Positions 33,218 through 45,708 of a stretch of 64,000 nucleotides of DNA are shown here, piece after piece. The stretch comes from Tolypocladium sp. Sup5 PDA-1. Taxonomy: Eukaryota; Ascomycota; Sordariomycetes; Hypocreales; Ophiocordycipitaceae. Where the stretch lies: assembly GCA_000750105.3 (NCBI GenBank), contig JPHH03000004.1, positions 868,001 to 932,000 on the forward strand, given 5' to 3'. Each line of letters starts with the position of its first letter. Position 1 is the first letter of the stretch. The notes beneath the pieces were generated by a model that saw only the letters and a program-made list of their open reading frames with translations, was not told the DNA's origin and did no database searches. Both the position numbers and the translations under genes were made by a program.

Positions 33218-36200
33218 ATGTCGGACAAGGAGAACTTCGAGGTCGTCTCGCACGAGGACGCGGCTCCCGCTGCTCCGGCCGAGCCATCTACTCCCAAGGA
33301 GTCGACCCCCGGGGCCCCCGAGGCTCCGGCCAAGGCCAATGGCGAGTCCAAGGCCCCGGCGGCTGCTAAGCGCACCGCAACGACAGCGACGACGTCCACG
33401 GCCGCTCGTCGCGCTGGCATGGCTCCCACTTCTGCGTCCAAGACAGCGACCGGAACTACTGCCGCTGCTCGCGCCACGGGTGGTTTGAGCAAGCCGCCCA
33501 CGCGCCCGCCTACGACGACGACGACGACTGCCCGGCGACCTACCACGGCGTCCACGACGAGCCACCGCAGCCGCCCCAGTGTGAGCGCCAGCGAGGACGA
33601 GAAGAAGCCGACCTTAACTTCGACTGCCGCAAGGAGGACGAGCTCTATCATGTCAAGCCCCGGCAGGACGGTCGAGAAGAGGACGCCTGCGACGACGTCT
33701 ACGACTACGGCCGCCCGTAGGCCTACTACCTCGTCCAGCGCCGCCAGTGCCAGCCCGAGGACTACGACCCTTGCTCCTAGGACAAGCACTGCTGCCACAG
33801 GCGCCCCGGCGACTAGGACGACCGCTGCTCGTTCGGCGGCCACCCCTGGTACCACTGAGCCTCGCAAGAGACTTTCTACTGCTGGCACGCCGACTACAAC
33901 TACGCGAACAGTCACTCGCCCGGCTGGCAGATCTGACGCCTCCGCCAGTGCTCATGAAATTGAGGACCTCAAGTCCAAGCTTGCGGAGGGCAATGCCGAA
34001 ATTGAGTCTCTCAAGGCCCAGATCAAGTCGTCCGAGGAGACGGTTGCAGAGCTCCGTGAGCAGGCGGCCAATGCTCCTGCTTCTAACCAGGAGGCCGAGG
34101 AAAAGCCTTCGCAGGAGAACGAGGAAGCCCTTGCCAGCCTGAAATCGGCGCACGAGTCTGCCGTCGCCGGCCTCGAGGCCAGGCTCTCCGAGGTCAGCGA
34201 GAAGCTGCAGGCGGCAGAGGCAGACCTTGACAAGCTCAAGGCTGACCTTGCCGATGCGGTGGGTGCCAAGGAAGCCACCGAGTCCGAGCTCGAGGACCTG
34301 AAGAAGTCACTGGAGACAATTTCGGCTGAAAACGACGAGAAGCTCAAGGCTAGCGAGAGCGCGCTCCAGAAAGCCCTGGATGACCATGCCTCCAAGATTG
34401 AGGAGCTGCAAACGTCCCTTGCTGGCCAGCACAAGTCTGCCATTGAGGAGCTGGAGGCAAGGCACAAGGAGGAGCTTGGGAAGGGCGTGGCTGATGTCTC
34501 TTCTCACGAGACTGCATTGGGCGAGCTCAGGTCCAACCACGAGTCGGTCGTCTCGGAACTGCAAAAGAAGATTGACGAATTGGCCGCCTCGCAAGCTGCC
34601 CTGGAGTCGGTCAACACCGACAAGTCGCGATCCGAGCACCAGGCGCACAACACCCAGGTCGCCTCACTCTCGAGCGAAATTGCCGAGCTCAAGGCCAGGT
34701 TGGATGTGTCTGGCAAGGCCGCCGACACGGCCAAGGCCGAGCTGGAGTCCGTCAACAGCCAATTCTCGCAGTTCCAGAGCGAGCTGGCGGCTAAGGAGTC
34801 CGCACTCGCCGCTGCGCTGGAGGAGGTGTCAACGCTGCAAGCCAAGACGACTGAGGCGCAGAGTGCGCTCACAGACAAGGACGGCGAGATCTCCAAGCTC
34901 AAGACGATGCACGACGAGCGCATGAAGAACCTCTCGCAGGATTACGAGAACGAGATTGAGAGCCTGCGCGGCGACGCCTTCTTCAAGCGCAAGTTTGAGG
35001 AGCTCGAGGCACAGCACAACGAGCTCAAGACTACATCTGAGGAGGCGACCAAGGGCCACACAAAGGCCCTCGCTGCCGCCAAGGCTGAGCATGCTGCGGC
35101 GATCGAGGCACTCGGGGCCAAGGAACAGGAGCACCAGAAGAGCCTCGACGCTCTGCGGGCAAGCCACGCCGAGGAGCTCGAGTCGGCCAAGACTGGCGCT
35201 TCGGCGGACAAGGATGCACACGTCGGCCAAATTGAGTCGCTCAAGTCTCAGCACGCCGAGGAGCTGGATGTGCTCAAGAAGAACAGCCAAGACGCTCTGG
35301 CCACGGAGCTCGACGCCCTCAAGGCCTCTCATGCCGGAATACTAGAGGCCCTGAAGAAGGAGCACGCCGATGACATGGAGAAGGCCTTGACCGCGCACCA
35401 GACGGAGCTGGCATCGGCCAAGGATGCTGGCAGCAGCGCCTTTGCTACTGAGGCGGCCAGCATCAGAGCAGAGCTCGACGCTGCCAAAGCCGACCTCGAT
35501 GCTGCCAAGGCCGACCTCGACGCTGCCAAGTCCGCTGTGGAATTGGCGCAGTCTGAGAGCCTAGAGGCCGTCGAGGCTGCCAAGCAGGAGCTCGAGGAAA
35601 AGCACATTGGGGAGGTTGAGAAGCTCATCTCGATGAACACGGAGGTCATGGAGAAGATGAAGATTGACGGTGTCCAGGCCAGGAAGGACCTGGAGGAGCT
35701 CACAGCTGCTCACTCCAAGTCCATCGAGGATGCGATTGCCGAATACAGGAACAGCAACACAAGCCTCGAGGACAAGCTCTCGCAGCAGGCGGCGGCCAAC
35801 GCGAACCTCGAGGATGCTCTGAATGATGCCCAGGAGGCACTCGCCAAGGCCCAGACTGAGGTTGATGAGATGGGCCAGCAGCTCGCCCACGAGAAGATGG
35901 AGCGTATGACCGCTCTGGCTGATTTGGACGCCGCGAAGAGTGCCAAGCCCGACACATCTGAGGCTGATTCTCTGAGGGAAGAGCTTGCGTCCCTCAAGAA
36001 GTCGCATGAGGAGTCGCACTCTTTTGCAGAGGCTAGCATCAAGGCCAAGCAGGACGAGCTCGAGGCAGCCAAGCTAGAGCTGACCACCGTGCAGGAGAGC
36101 CTGGCCGGCATGAAGGGCGACCTGGAGCTCGCCCAGAAGACCCTGGAGGCACACCACGCCGAGGCGGACGCAAAGCACAAGACGGCGCAGGCCGATTACA

Positions 36201-36847
36201 AGGACCTCAACGACAGCATGACCGCGCTGGTCGAGGAGGCGAACAACAAGGCCAAGGGCCTGGAAGCCAAGCTCGAGGATGCTACGAAGAAGATTGAGGA
36301 CAGTGAGAAGAAGATGGAGGAGCTTGCGGCACAGCTCAAGGTCAAGGATGCCGAGGTGGCCGAGGCACAGGTAAGAACGCCGAGAATATGCTTGGTGAAC
36401 GATCTAAAGCTGACCGTGCTCGTGTGAATAGGCAAAGGCCGCGGCCGCTAAGCCCAAGGGCCTTTCGAGCAGCAGATTCGCCGACTCGGAGGATGGCGAT
36501 GCCGCAGCAACAAAGAGCGGCGAGCCGGAAGGTGAGGACGACGATGACGAAGATCACTCTTCAGCGGCATTGGCTTCGGTGCGGGAGCCCCTTGCTTGAT
36601 GCAGCCGTCCCTTTTTTTTTGCCCTGCTGCTGCCCTGATAGGATTTGGAAGCTAACCTTGGTTTACTATAGCTCAGTAAGGCGCGCCTGACGGCGAAGCA
36701 GATTGATGCCCTCGACCGCGAGATGAGGGACCGCAACCTGCAGTGAGTACTTGGCGTGCACGGTGTTTGGAAGATGAACTAGAGCTAACCAGAGCGCACA
36801 GGCTGTTGAACTCGATTACGAACCCGAATGTGAAGCAATCGATTTGA
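33218..36847 (+). CDS. large coiled-coil protein, hypothetical
   Basis: Exons join(33218..36370,36432..36578,36672..36742,36802..36847) give 1,138 residues, all phases matching. Residues 1-245 are a basic Ala/Thr/Ser/Pro-rich region with many TTTT and RTP steps, like microtubule- or actin-binding disordered regions. Residues about 246-1050 are almost unbroken heptad coiled coil rich in A, E, K, L and S. The short exons 2-4 encode an acidic linker and a conserved-looking end, LTAKQIDALDREMRDRN then NSITNPNVKQSI. There are no membrane segments. The form is that of a cytoskeletal or spindle-pole scaffold, or a tropomyosin/myosin-tail-like protein, but no specific family was recognised. A small internal tandem repeat lies at 35477-35530. 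Confidence 0.85.
35477..35530 (+). repeat. 21-bp in-frame tandem repeat (about 2.6 units)
   Basis: Successive near-identical 21-bp units encode DAAKADL, DAAKADL and DAAK inside the coiled coil. Multiples of seven residues keep the heptad register. Confidence 0.85.
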
Positions 36848-37982
36848 AGTGTTGTGATGGAGGCGTACGCGACCATGCCTGGCATTGAGCCGGGCATTTC
36901 ACCTGTTCAACATGTTCACGCGTCGCTGGATGGCTTGCTTTTAATACCCCTTTGCTGCGTCTTTTGATGCTGGGCATGTGGCAGCACCGAAGACGTGCTC
37001 GTCTGCGGCAGGCTGGCCATTCATGCAGGTATGATGGTGGGAGATGGCTTTCCTTTGTTCTGAACGTCGGAAGTTCCGACGGCCACGGGAATATGTAATA
37101 CGATTGTGTACGAAGTGCAGTTGCCCGCGGTTGAGGAATGACGATACCCCTTTGTGCAGTTGATGTGCAGTGATGTGCAGTGAATGGGTGATGCGAAGCA
37201 GTGTGATGACGAGGCCAAGGAGCGATGGTGGTTGGGCGTGTCAGTCAGGCCAGGGTGTTGTCGATCATGACATTTTGTACCACTGGCTGCTGCAGCCCAG
37301 CTTCATTGGAAGACTTCTAGGGGTACTCCGTATAAGCAAGGAAATAAAGCACGCAGACAAGGTAAGCCCACGGTTGCATTGACAGCAGTCGATGTAATCA
37401 CGTTGAATGGAAGCTGCACTGTGGACGCGGCTCGCCCGGCACTGTCGGCGTCTTGGTTGCGCCTCCGGACTTTTCGGAAGCACCGTCTTCCGAGACAACG
37501 GCTGTGCTTGAATCAATCACCACACCTCCAAATTAACCTCGCTTGCCTCGCGTGGCAATAGCAGGGATCTAGACTCCTCCACTGTCATCGATGACAGTCG
37601 CTTAGTCACGGCGGAAAGCTGCATCTGCTGCAGGCGGGTGGGCCTGCCCGGACGACGAAAATGACGTCGCGGAGTCGCCGGCGCTGGACGTCATCGGCGC
37701 GCACTGTGTCGGTCTCACCACTGCAACTCGCCCCCTTTTGCCTCTCTTCCCTCTCTCTATCTGAACAAAACGACAAAGAGAAAAACAAGAAGACGAGAGA
37801 CATGACTGCTTAAGAGCTGGAGCTAGTACGACGACGGTTTGCGTTTGTTGCCGATGCGGCTTTGATCTGCAATCGCTGTTTTTACGCTTTTTTTGAGGGA
37901 CGACTTGTTGGACGGGCAGCGGGTGGATGGACGGCGGCGGCGATATCGAACCTACGACCAACGTTGATTGCTGCGACAAACG
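36848..37982. other. intergenic, no gene recognised
   Basis: Contains the 3' flank of the coiled-coil gene and the promoter of the membrane protein at 37983. A TACTCCGTA motif is at 37324-37332. A minus-strand frame reaching into this region is antisense to the next gene. Confidence 0.55.
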
Positions 37983-39373
37983 ATGCCCGAGATCCGCTTT
38001 GGGAACCCCAAGGGACAGTCGGACTCGGCCTTGTCGAGCAACACGGGCTCCAAGGGGCCTGGGGGCGGCGTCGGTGAGGAGCATGACGATACCAAGATGA
38101 GGGACAGCTCGGCGGATATCACGGCGGATAGCAAGGAAAAGGACGACGATAGCAACGGTACCACCACCGACAACAACACGGCGACCGATCCGCGGCCAGA
38201 AGCCCCAAGCCAGCACCGCTCCGCGGACCAAGTCCCCCTCGAGACCGACACACCACACCACTGGCAGCATCTCCATCACGACCAGCGCACCTCGACCGAC
38301 GCCCGCCGCAGCCTCTCGTATGCCCTCCGCCCCCGCGCCGACGCCTACTACGACTCCCGCGCCGCCACGCGCACTGAGTGGAAGCGCCGCGCGCGCACCC
38401 TGCAGGAGTACTACGACGACAACCCGCACCTCCTCCCGCAGCTGCCCTTTACGTGGCACCACGGCCGGCGGCGCTGGCGGCTCTTCCTCTTCGCCTTCCT
38501 CGTCTTCGTGGACGGCAGCGCGGTGCCCATCGCGCTCTACTATGGCATGCACTACGCGGGGAACGTCGAGGGGTGGATCATCTTCGCCGTCGTGACCACC
38601 ATCTGGGGTGGGCCGACGTACCTCGAGTTCGCGATCCGCACGCTGCGGCTGATTAAAAAGGAGCGCTTCTACCGGCCGCTGGGCACCGAGGGCCGCTGGT
38701 GCTTCGACATGCTGACGTGGGCGTCGGTGCTGACGATTACGGTGGTGACGGCGCTGTTTGTCGTGGGGAGCGCGCCGCATATCGTGCTGCTGAGGGTGTT
38801 GTGCATGCCGGCGCCGGCGATATTGTACTGCCTGGGGGGCGTGCTGGGGATGATTACGTTGTTTCACCACATGGACTGGCCGGCGCCCTTTCGCATCAGC
38901 TCGACGGCCAAGGGCGAAAAGGTAGGCCTATGATACCCCCTATCCGTTGGTATGGACGGAGTTGCTAACGAGATATGGTGCAGGTCCTCCCTGGCGCGTA
39001 CTACTTCATCGAAGACGTCGCGGCCGTCAACGCCGGCGCGGGGCGGCCCTTCCGCGAGGCCCTCGCGGCGCGGTACAAGGCCAGCCCACGGTTCCGACAG
39101 ATGCTGTACGCGCAGTCGCTCTTCTGGGCGATCCCGGCGCTGGTGCTGGCGGTGCCGCTGACGGTGGTGGCGGTGATTCCCGCGGTGCCGGCGACGGTCG
39201 CGTACGGCGTGTGCTGGGCGGTGCCGTTCCTGTGGTGCATGCTGTGGGCGGGCGTGTCGGTGTGGTGGTGCAAGCGGGACATGGTGCGCGAGAGGCTCGA
39301 GTGGGAGGCGGCCGGTGGTGCGGCTAAGGAGCCGGCGGGGAGCGGGACGGAGACGGGGGGCGTGCCGGTGTAG
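37983..39373 (+). CDS. multi-pass membrane protein, hypothetical
   Basis: Exons join(37983..38921,38984..39373) give 442 residues; the intron (GTAGGC donor, GGTGCAG acceptor) joins AKGEK to VLPGAYYFIED. Residues 1-145 are hydrophilic and Asp/Ser/Thr-rich. From about 165 several hydrophobic helices follow: LFLFAFLVFVDGSAVPIALYY, GWIIFAVVTTIWGGPTYL, a segment VLTITVVTALFVVG, then ILYCLGGVLGMITLF. Two or three more helices lie in exon 2. The LPGAYYFIEDVAAVN and YAQSLFWAIPALV stretches look conserved. The cytosolic N-terminus and short charged C-terminus suggest an endomembrane or plasma-membrane protein. I do not recognise the family. The first in-frame ATG is at 37983; the frame itself opens 15 bp earlier without an ATG. 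Confidence 0.82.
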
Positions 39374-42300
39374 ATGGGGATATGATTGTATGAATAACGT
39401 TGGAGAATACTGTTGAGGGGATTGTCATGGATACCTACCTAGCGAAAGCAACATGTCTGGTCTGTTTCGACTCGAGTCCACGAGACTCCGCGCTTTGATA
39501 TTGGGGGTGGTGTTGCGTAAGGTCTTGAGGATGTCGAGGTAATAGGAGGCTGCTTTCTAGGTTCGATCTCGACGTTCGTTGCCAGTCGACATGGAGGTAT
39601 CCGATGTTGTTGAACTATCCATGTCAGTAAAAACTAGGTTGGGTCTCCCCAGGTGGAACAAACGGGTAGTCAGGTTACGCCATCTTGATCCGCCTCCTAG
39701 ATGTCAACGGCGATGCTATGCTTCGATTCGCGGTCTGAAGGGCGTCTGAAAAGTCCTTCATTGTTAGCTTCCGAGTTGCGTAACATTCAGGAATGCCTTT
39801 GCCGTGGGACCTGACGGGGATAGTCCTTTCTGTTGCAGCTCTGCCGGAACTTGAAGCAGGTGGCGTTGGTACTTCCACCTGTTGGTTCACGTTGGTCGCA
39901 GACTCAAGCTGAAAGAGGAAGGCTGTCGAGACTGGGCATCCAGTGCAGACCATGATGGAAAATAGGACAACTCGCTAGCGTGATTATTGCCAAGAGCACA
40001 TGGTAGTAGTTATCTTGCCGGGCCTTTGGGTGGTGCGGCATGTCATATTGGACAGTGACTCCGCGGGCCACCCAAGGGTCAAGCGCCAAGAACAGGCCAA
40101 TCCTTAATTTGACTTACGTATCCGTATACGGAGTATCAATGACAGGTTTATTACCATGGCAATATTGGTTAGCGAGGTATAGTGCCCGTCTTATCTGTAT
40201 TGCTTGCATTTCTTCGTGATGGAGATGTTGGGGCTGTCGTGGTCTCCAGGGCCAACAAACCATGTCCTTGAATATTGGCATGGGCATTATTGATTGCCGC
40301 TCCTGGAATCTGTGATGATGTAAACACTCATACCAGACGACTTAAAGTCGTCATATTCGGGCATGCCCCTTTCCAGAATGCACCCCAACGACCGACATGG
40401 AAGCGCCGGAGATTGAATCAATGGGAGGCCTTCAGGTTCAGGGGTAACCTACCACTTTGGGGAAGTATGTCGAGGTTACCATCCCGCAAGAGGCGTTTCC
40501 GACGGGCATTTGCAAGAATCAAAGCAAAACAGGGCCGTGTGGACGATCGAGGACATTAACATACCTAGTACCCGTTAATGTTAATTACATGCAAGGGGGA
40601 GGGATTCGTGGCCAAGGCGGCTGGCTACCTAGTTGGTACGTCATCCCCACTGCCTCGTCCGCAGCATGGCTCGTCAACATCAAATCGGCAGGTGGAACTA
40701 GATTTGGGTACTGCATACATACGTACTGCCGACGAGATTTTCGATTCACGGGGCCGAGAAGAAAACGACGGAAGCAAAAAAAAAGGGAACACGGAGATGA
40801 CGGAATTCGGGCCATCGGGAGCGTTTGATTTTTCTCTGGTATTTGCCACATTGGGAGTTTCCTTGTTGGGCAGTCTCGTCGTTACATAGGTAGGCATGTA
40901 CTGCCACGCCTCCGGTCTTCCTTTACAGGAGTGTACGAGTATGTATGAGGAGGCGTTCGGGTAAGCAGTCACGGCTCCATGCCTCATTGGGATGAGCCCC
41001 AATCCTGGAGTGCCTGATATTGATACCTTATACGATGGGTTCATGCAAAACTTGTTCGTCCCGTGAGCCTTGGCTCTCCACCGAGTCCACCGTCCGTCCG
41101 CCGTGGATGCTAATTGCTGAAGACGACGACGACGCACGTGCGGCTCCCCGAGGCAGCGGCGGCGCGGGCGCCCTGCTTGGCATTACAACACCGCATCGGG
41201 GGCACCCTTCGAGGGTATTAAGAAGTACTCCGTAGTCCGTATGTACTGACTGTACTGTTCACTAGATGCGTCTGCTGTAACTGCTCGAGTCTCGAAGCAT
41301 GCACAGCAAGCCCAATGTAGTCGTCAGCTGTCGTCGAGCTATGCCCCATTCGCCGGCTGCGGGGTTCGTGCGAGACATTCGGCGCGCATCGGCTCTCAGA
41401 CCTCTGTCGCAGAGAGAAACTTTTTTTCCTTTTTTCTTCTCGATCTGCCTCTTTTTGCCTTTTGTTCTTGAGGCTTGGTGTTACTAGAAGGGGCCAGAAG
41501 AGCGGGATAACGGGAGCTGGACAGGGAGCGGGTGCGTCGTTACATCGCAGATCCAACACGTTAGCACGCTGGCAAGGAGGAGGTAACCATGAAAATTTGG
41601 GGCAAGAGCGGCGGCCGTGATGGAAGGTCCCATGGAAGGCGCCAGCCTCTCCAGCCTCTCCAGGGCGCGACTGCCTGCCTTGGTGCCCCTGGTGCGCACC
41701 CGGAATGGAAACGGGCAAGAGTGGCCAATTCATCACCTTCTGGTCCTTGGGCCCTTGGCTCTTTCCCTCTGGGGCCTCTGCAACACCGACCCAGCAGGGC
41801 AGGGTTCCCACCTGGGCAAGAGCAGTCTAGTGCCCGTTGCGGCATAGCCAGCCTGAAACGGTCGCCGCTGCCCCTCCCTGCGGGCTCCCCTGCGGGCTCC
41901 CTGCGGGGGCCCTGGTGTTGGAGCCCGGCGAAACAAACAAGCCATTCACACACCTTAATCTCACCTTTTGACAGAACTTTTTGTCCTACGTGCCTCGACT
42001 TGACCGGCCAATCGCGAAGAAGCAGTGGGCACAGGGAACAAGCTTCCCCGATGCTTTGACAGCTGCTGCCAACGGGAGGCGCGCCTGGCCTGGGCCGCTG
42101 GGCCCCGAACGGCCGTGGCGGCGCGTCGACGGAGCCGAGCTGGAACCCAGTCAGTCGGGTGTCGCCTCAGCGCGACGTCTTGTCTCGGCGGGCCACGGGC
42201 CCAGGAGGGCATCCAAGGCATCATCCTCGGCACCCGCTGCAGACTCCATCCAGCCTTGCCAGCCCTACGTACCGAGTCGCCGAGTCGCCGACTGAGCACA

Positions 42301-44371
42301 AACCAAACTCTCTCGCCCGCCGCCCGCCATAGCCGGCCGAAATGGGAAAGGGACTCGACCGCGCCGGTAGAGGCCAGGGCAGCCAGCCCACCGGATGGAC
42401 TGTTCGTCTGGAACGCCTCCCATGGCCAGACGGCAGCCCTCGCGCTGATTGGCGAGCAGTCGTCGTCCCATGCCCATCGGCCGACTCCTGCCAGCCCACC
42501 CCGGTCTATATGCCCTTTTGATATTGCCCTGGGCTCGCTCGCCATCTCGTCTTCCCACGGAGCACGGAGCAACACGACAGTCCAACTGGGCCTGCCTCCA
42601 GACCGTCGTACCCGTACGGAGCACAACTGGGAGGGTCCTTTTGCGACTTTGGGGTGCAGACCAGGCGCACGTTGTCACCACCACTCTCTCTGCTACCCTC
42701 TACCTCGCAGGTAGCCAGAGTGCCTCTGCCTCTCCACCCTGTGACTGTGCGTAGGACGGCCCTCGGCCAATCCTGCTTCATCTTACCCTCATACACGACC
42801 TCCGCTGGACCCGGCGTGCCTCTTCCCAATCCGTCTTACTGGTGATTTCCTCATCACTGGACTGGCTTGCTCTGCTGCGCTGCCCCTTCGTGCTCTCTCG
42901 AGTGGTCCACGCCCTCCATACATGCCCGGTATAGACGGGGGTCAAGCATGCCCTACCTGCTCCGCCGGTCCGCGGCTCTGGGCCATCGGCTCACTGGAGA
43001 GCATCTGGCTCCCAAACCAGTTTCATCCGTCGTCACCAACGCGGCTCCTGGACCGACCCGTTTGATGAGCATCAACCGAACCAGCGTTGTCAACATGCTG
43101 GCCCAGCCCTGCCTCGCCCGTGCCCCTACCCAGGAGGCACTACGAGACTTGGCTCCAGGGCATTTGCCCCGACTGGTCGACGGCCTACGAGTACCCTTTG
43201 CAGTCAATATCGCCATCGTCTGGGGCCGTTAGATATGTCTCTTCCCGCCTGGCTCGTCCGAGTCTAACGCAGACTATTTACGTGGGGGGGCCCTTGTTCT
43301 AGCCCCGTCCTTGTCCCGATTCCACTGCAAGGGTACTGCAATGTGCAATGTTCCCAGTGGCTAGAAGCCGAAGCCCGAGATTTAGAGTCCCTGAATCGGC
43401 TCCGTAAACGCGTGCAAACGAATCAGCTTCGTCTTCCCCAAATAGCACGACTATTCGTCGAATCCGCCACTTCTGCTAGGCTTCCAGCGGGACCTGCCGT
43501 TTACAACCATACTAATCCTTCCATCGAGGCTTGGAGGCTGTCTCTGACGCCATAATACATCAATCAATATCCCCGCGGTTACTCATTCAAGTTACCTTGC
43601 CTCTCTCACCTACGGACTACGGTACCTGCAACAGACGGACGACGGACCACTGAGCTTGCCCCTTGCCCTCCTCAACTCCCAGCCGCCAACCCGCGGAACC
43701 GAAGCCGCCGGCCAGCTAGTGCCGTTGTTTTGCACACGCGAAACTCGGATTCTGGAACTTGGACCGCCATCTACCGCTTCTCTCGGTAGCGTCGAGTCCC
43801 CTTGTCTATTGGGAGGGCACACCCCATTTCTCTTGCTTGCCACCGCCACATGTCTACCAAGATTCTGCACTGAGCAATCTGCTACGCTGTGCTGTGCTGT
43901 GCTGTGCTGGTCGCTGCAAGCTGCCCGTTGCCCCCCCGCAAGGGGCACCAGGACGGAGAGGGAGGCACACAACTCGACCAATCGAGGGTAGCTGCTGGCC
44001 TTAACATAAAACTGCCGTCTTATTTGGGGCTGGGCGGTATCTGAGGGGCACACACATCTTGCAGCTGGCCCGCATGATGGTGGTGTAGCCTTGCGGCCGT
44101 GTCGTGTCTTGTGCCAGACGTCGTCGTCCGAAGGCGGCTTGACGTCTTCTAGAGTTGACTTTATCTGGAACCGTTCCTGGTAAATCTAGTTTCGGCTTGA
44201 TTGTCTGTCACATATCGTCCGAACGAAAGACGACGAGAGCCGAGCCTCTGCGCGTCTGCTTCGCTGCCTCGCCGTACGAGTATAGGCCAGGCTGGACCTC
44301 GGCCTCCCGACAACCAGAGCTTGCCTTTGCGTGGGCCGCCAACCAACGTTACCTACCTCTACGAGCTCAAC
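39374..44371. other. 5-kb gene-poor interval upstream of the velvet gene
   Basis: No frame here has domain support or sensible introns; frames up to about 230 codons overlap on both strands at 41.2-42.8 kb and are Arg/Pro/Ser-rich by composition. The segment holds short motifs of the TACGGAGTA type (40127-40135, 41226-41234), a CCCTGCGGG triple repeat at 41876-41908 and a GCTGT repeat at 43886-43910. The right end must contain the promoter and leader of the velvet gene. I cannot exclude a long noncoding RNA or a degraded gene. Confidence 0.5.
43886..43910. repeat. (GCTGT)5 pentanucleotide repeat
   Basis: Four perfect GCTGT units plus one with a final G lie about 0.5 kb upstream of the velvet start codon. 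Confidence 0.9.
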
Positions 44372-45462
44372 ATGGCGGGCAATGCCGCAAACTATCTGGA
44401 ACTGCCCTTCTTGCAACCCGGTCGACATTCCTCGAGCCTGCAGTATCTCGGCGCCGGCGAGCTGCCTCTGGCGGCGGATGACGCGTCTCAGCAGGAGTTC
44501 AAGTCATATGGCGACCCCCAGCGGCAGCTGACGCTGAGGCAAGCGCCTATGCATGCTCGTGTGGCCATAGGAAAGGAGAAAGGTACGAGATCTCTATTGC
44601 AGATGCCGAAGCTTATCGTTTCATGCTGACAGCAGGAAACCAGACCGCAAACCGATCGACCCTCCCCCTATTGTGCAGTTGCTGGACAAGCGGCACGATG
44701 GCAAGAGTGGCCTCTATGACAGTAAGTCTCTATCTCGCCCCCCTGCCGTGCTTTCCACGCTCGGCGCGTTTCTCACTGTGGCCTCGGTTAGGTCCCTACC
44801 TATTCATGACTTCGTCGCTGGTGCCGGAAAACTACGGCGAGTCAGCCAAGGACCAGGAGCTGCCGTCAAATTACCTCGTCGGATCTCACGCGTCGTCGGT
44901 GCACCGGTTACGGGACACGGATAATGTCGAGGGCGGCTTCTTCGTGTTCGGCGACCTCTCGGTCAAGCGCGAGGGCCGGTTCCGCCTTCGGTTTACGCTC
45001 TACGAACGCGACCAAAATAGCTCGACGCCGAGCTTCTACTTTGTCTCGGAGCTCATCACCAACGTCTTCACTGTCTTCCCGACCAAACTTTTTCCCGGAA
45101 TGGCCGACTCAACCCCGTTGACCCGCACGTTTAGCGACCAGGGAGTCAAGGTGCGGCTCCGCAAGGACTCGAGCGGCATGGCGGCCAGGAAGCGAAGCAG
45201 GGGCGTCGCGGACGCTTCGGACAACTACCTCGAGCGACAACCCAAGCGTTCGTCTTACGATCGAGAAATGCCCCTCAACAACTACGGGGTGTCCGAGCTG
45301 GGGCACATGGACCCCATGGGAGCGAGCCACGGGGTGGTCAGCACGGCCCCGGCGAGCGATTTCATAACGGCAACGGAGACTATGCCGTCGTCGAGAAACC
45401 CCAGCATGGACTTGCAACTGTCGACGAGCGGCTACTACTTTGCCGGGCCGCAGTACTATTAG
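44372..45462 (+). CDS. velvet-domain transcriptional regulator (VosA/VelC type)
   Basis: Exons join(44372..44582,44644..44721,44792..45462) give 319 residues with exact phases. The velvet fold is an NF-kB-like DNA-binding domain; members form homo- and heterodimers that control development, spore maturation and secondary metabolism. Domain motifs are LTLRQAPMHARVAIGKEKD, RKPIDPPPIVQL, SPYLFMTSSLVP, VHRLRDTDNVEGGFFVFGDLSV and FPGMADSTPLTRTFSDQGVKV. The uninterrupted fold excludes VelB, which has a long insertion, and the length excludes VeA. It is therefore VosA- or VelC-like; I cannot separate these by eye. The acceptor of intron 1 was chosen by phase: two earlier AGs break the frame. A basic RKRSRG just after the domain may be a nuclear signal. 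The C-terminus is Ser/Tyr-rich and short. Confidence 0.93.
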
Positions 45463-45708
45463 GCGGATGCCGCGGCATCAGCACCACGACTCGCAAAATC
45501 AAAATCAAAGCCAAATTGATAGAACAATAGAATATGCCCCGACCACGGCCTTGCTTTTCGTTGGAACAAAATTCTGCAAACACCAGCTTGTTATTTTGGC
45601 ATGTATATTTCTTAGGTCGAATATCTTGCGTCGAGAGGGCCATGTTCAGGGGCATCATGCAGATCACAGCTCTGCCCGAACAGCGGAATCGACATGGAGT
45701 CCGACGGC

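Noticed and set aside
32833..33915. A 360-codon minus-strand frame rich in Val and Ala
   Set aside because: It is a shadow of the Ala/Thr-rich head of the coiled-coil gene. Apparent hydrophobic segments arise from complementing GCN and ACN codons.
37602..38870. A 422-codon minus-strand frame
   Set aside because: It is antisense to the multi-pass membrane protein, whose hydrophobic helices and intron are convincing. The minus-strand product is His/Arg/Val-rich shadow.
41218..42829. Several 100-230-codon frames on both strands
   Set aside because: They overlap one another on opposite strands and lack introns, domains or consistent composition. They reflect GC-rich DNA with few stops.
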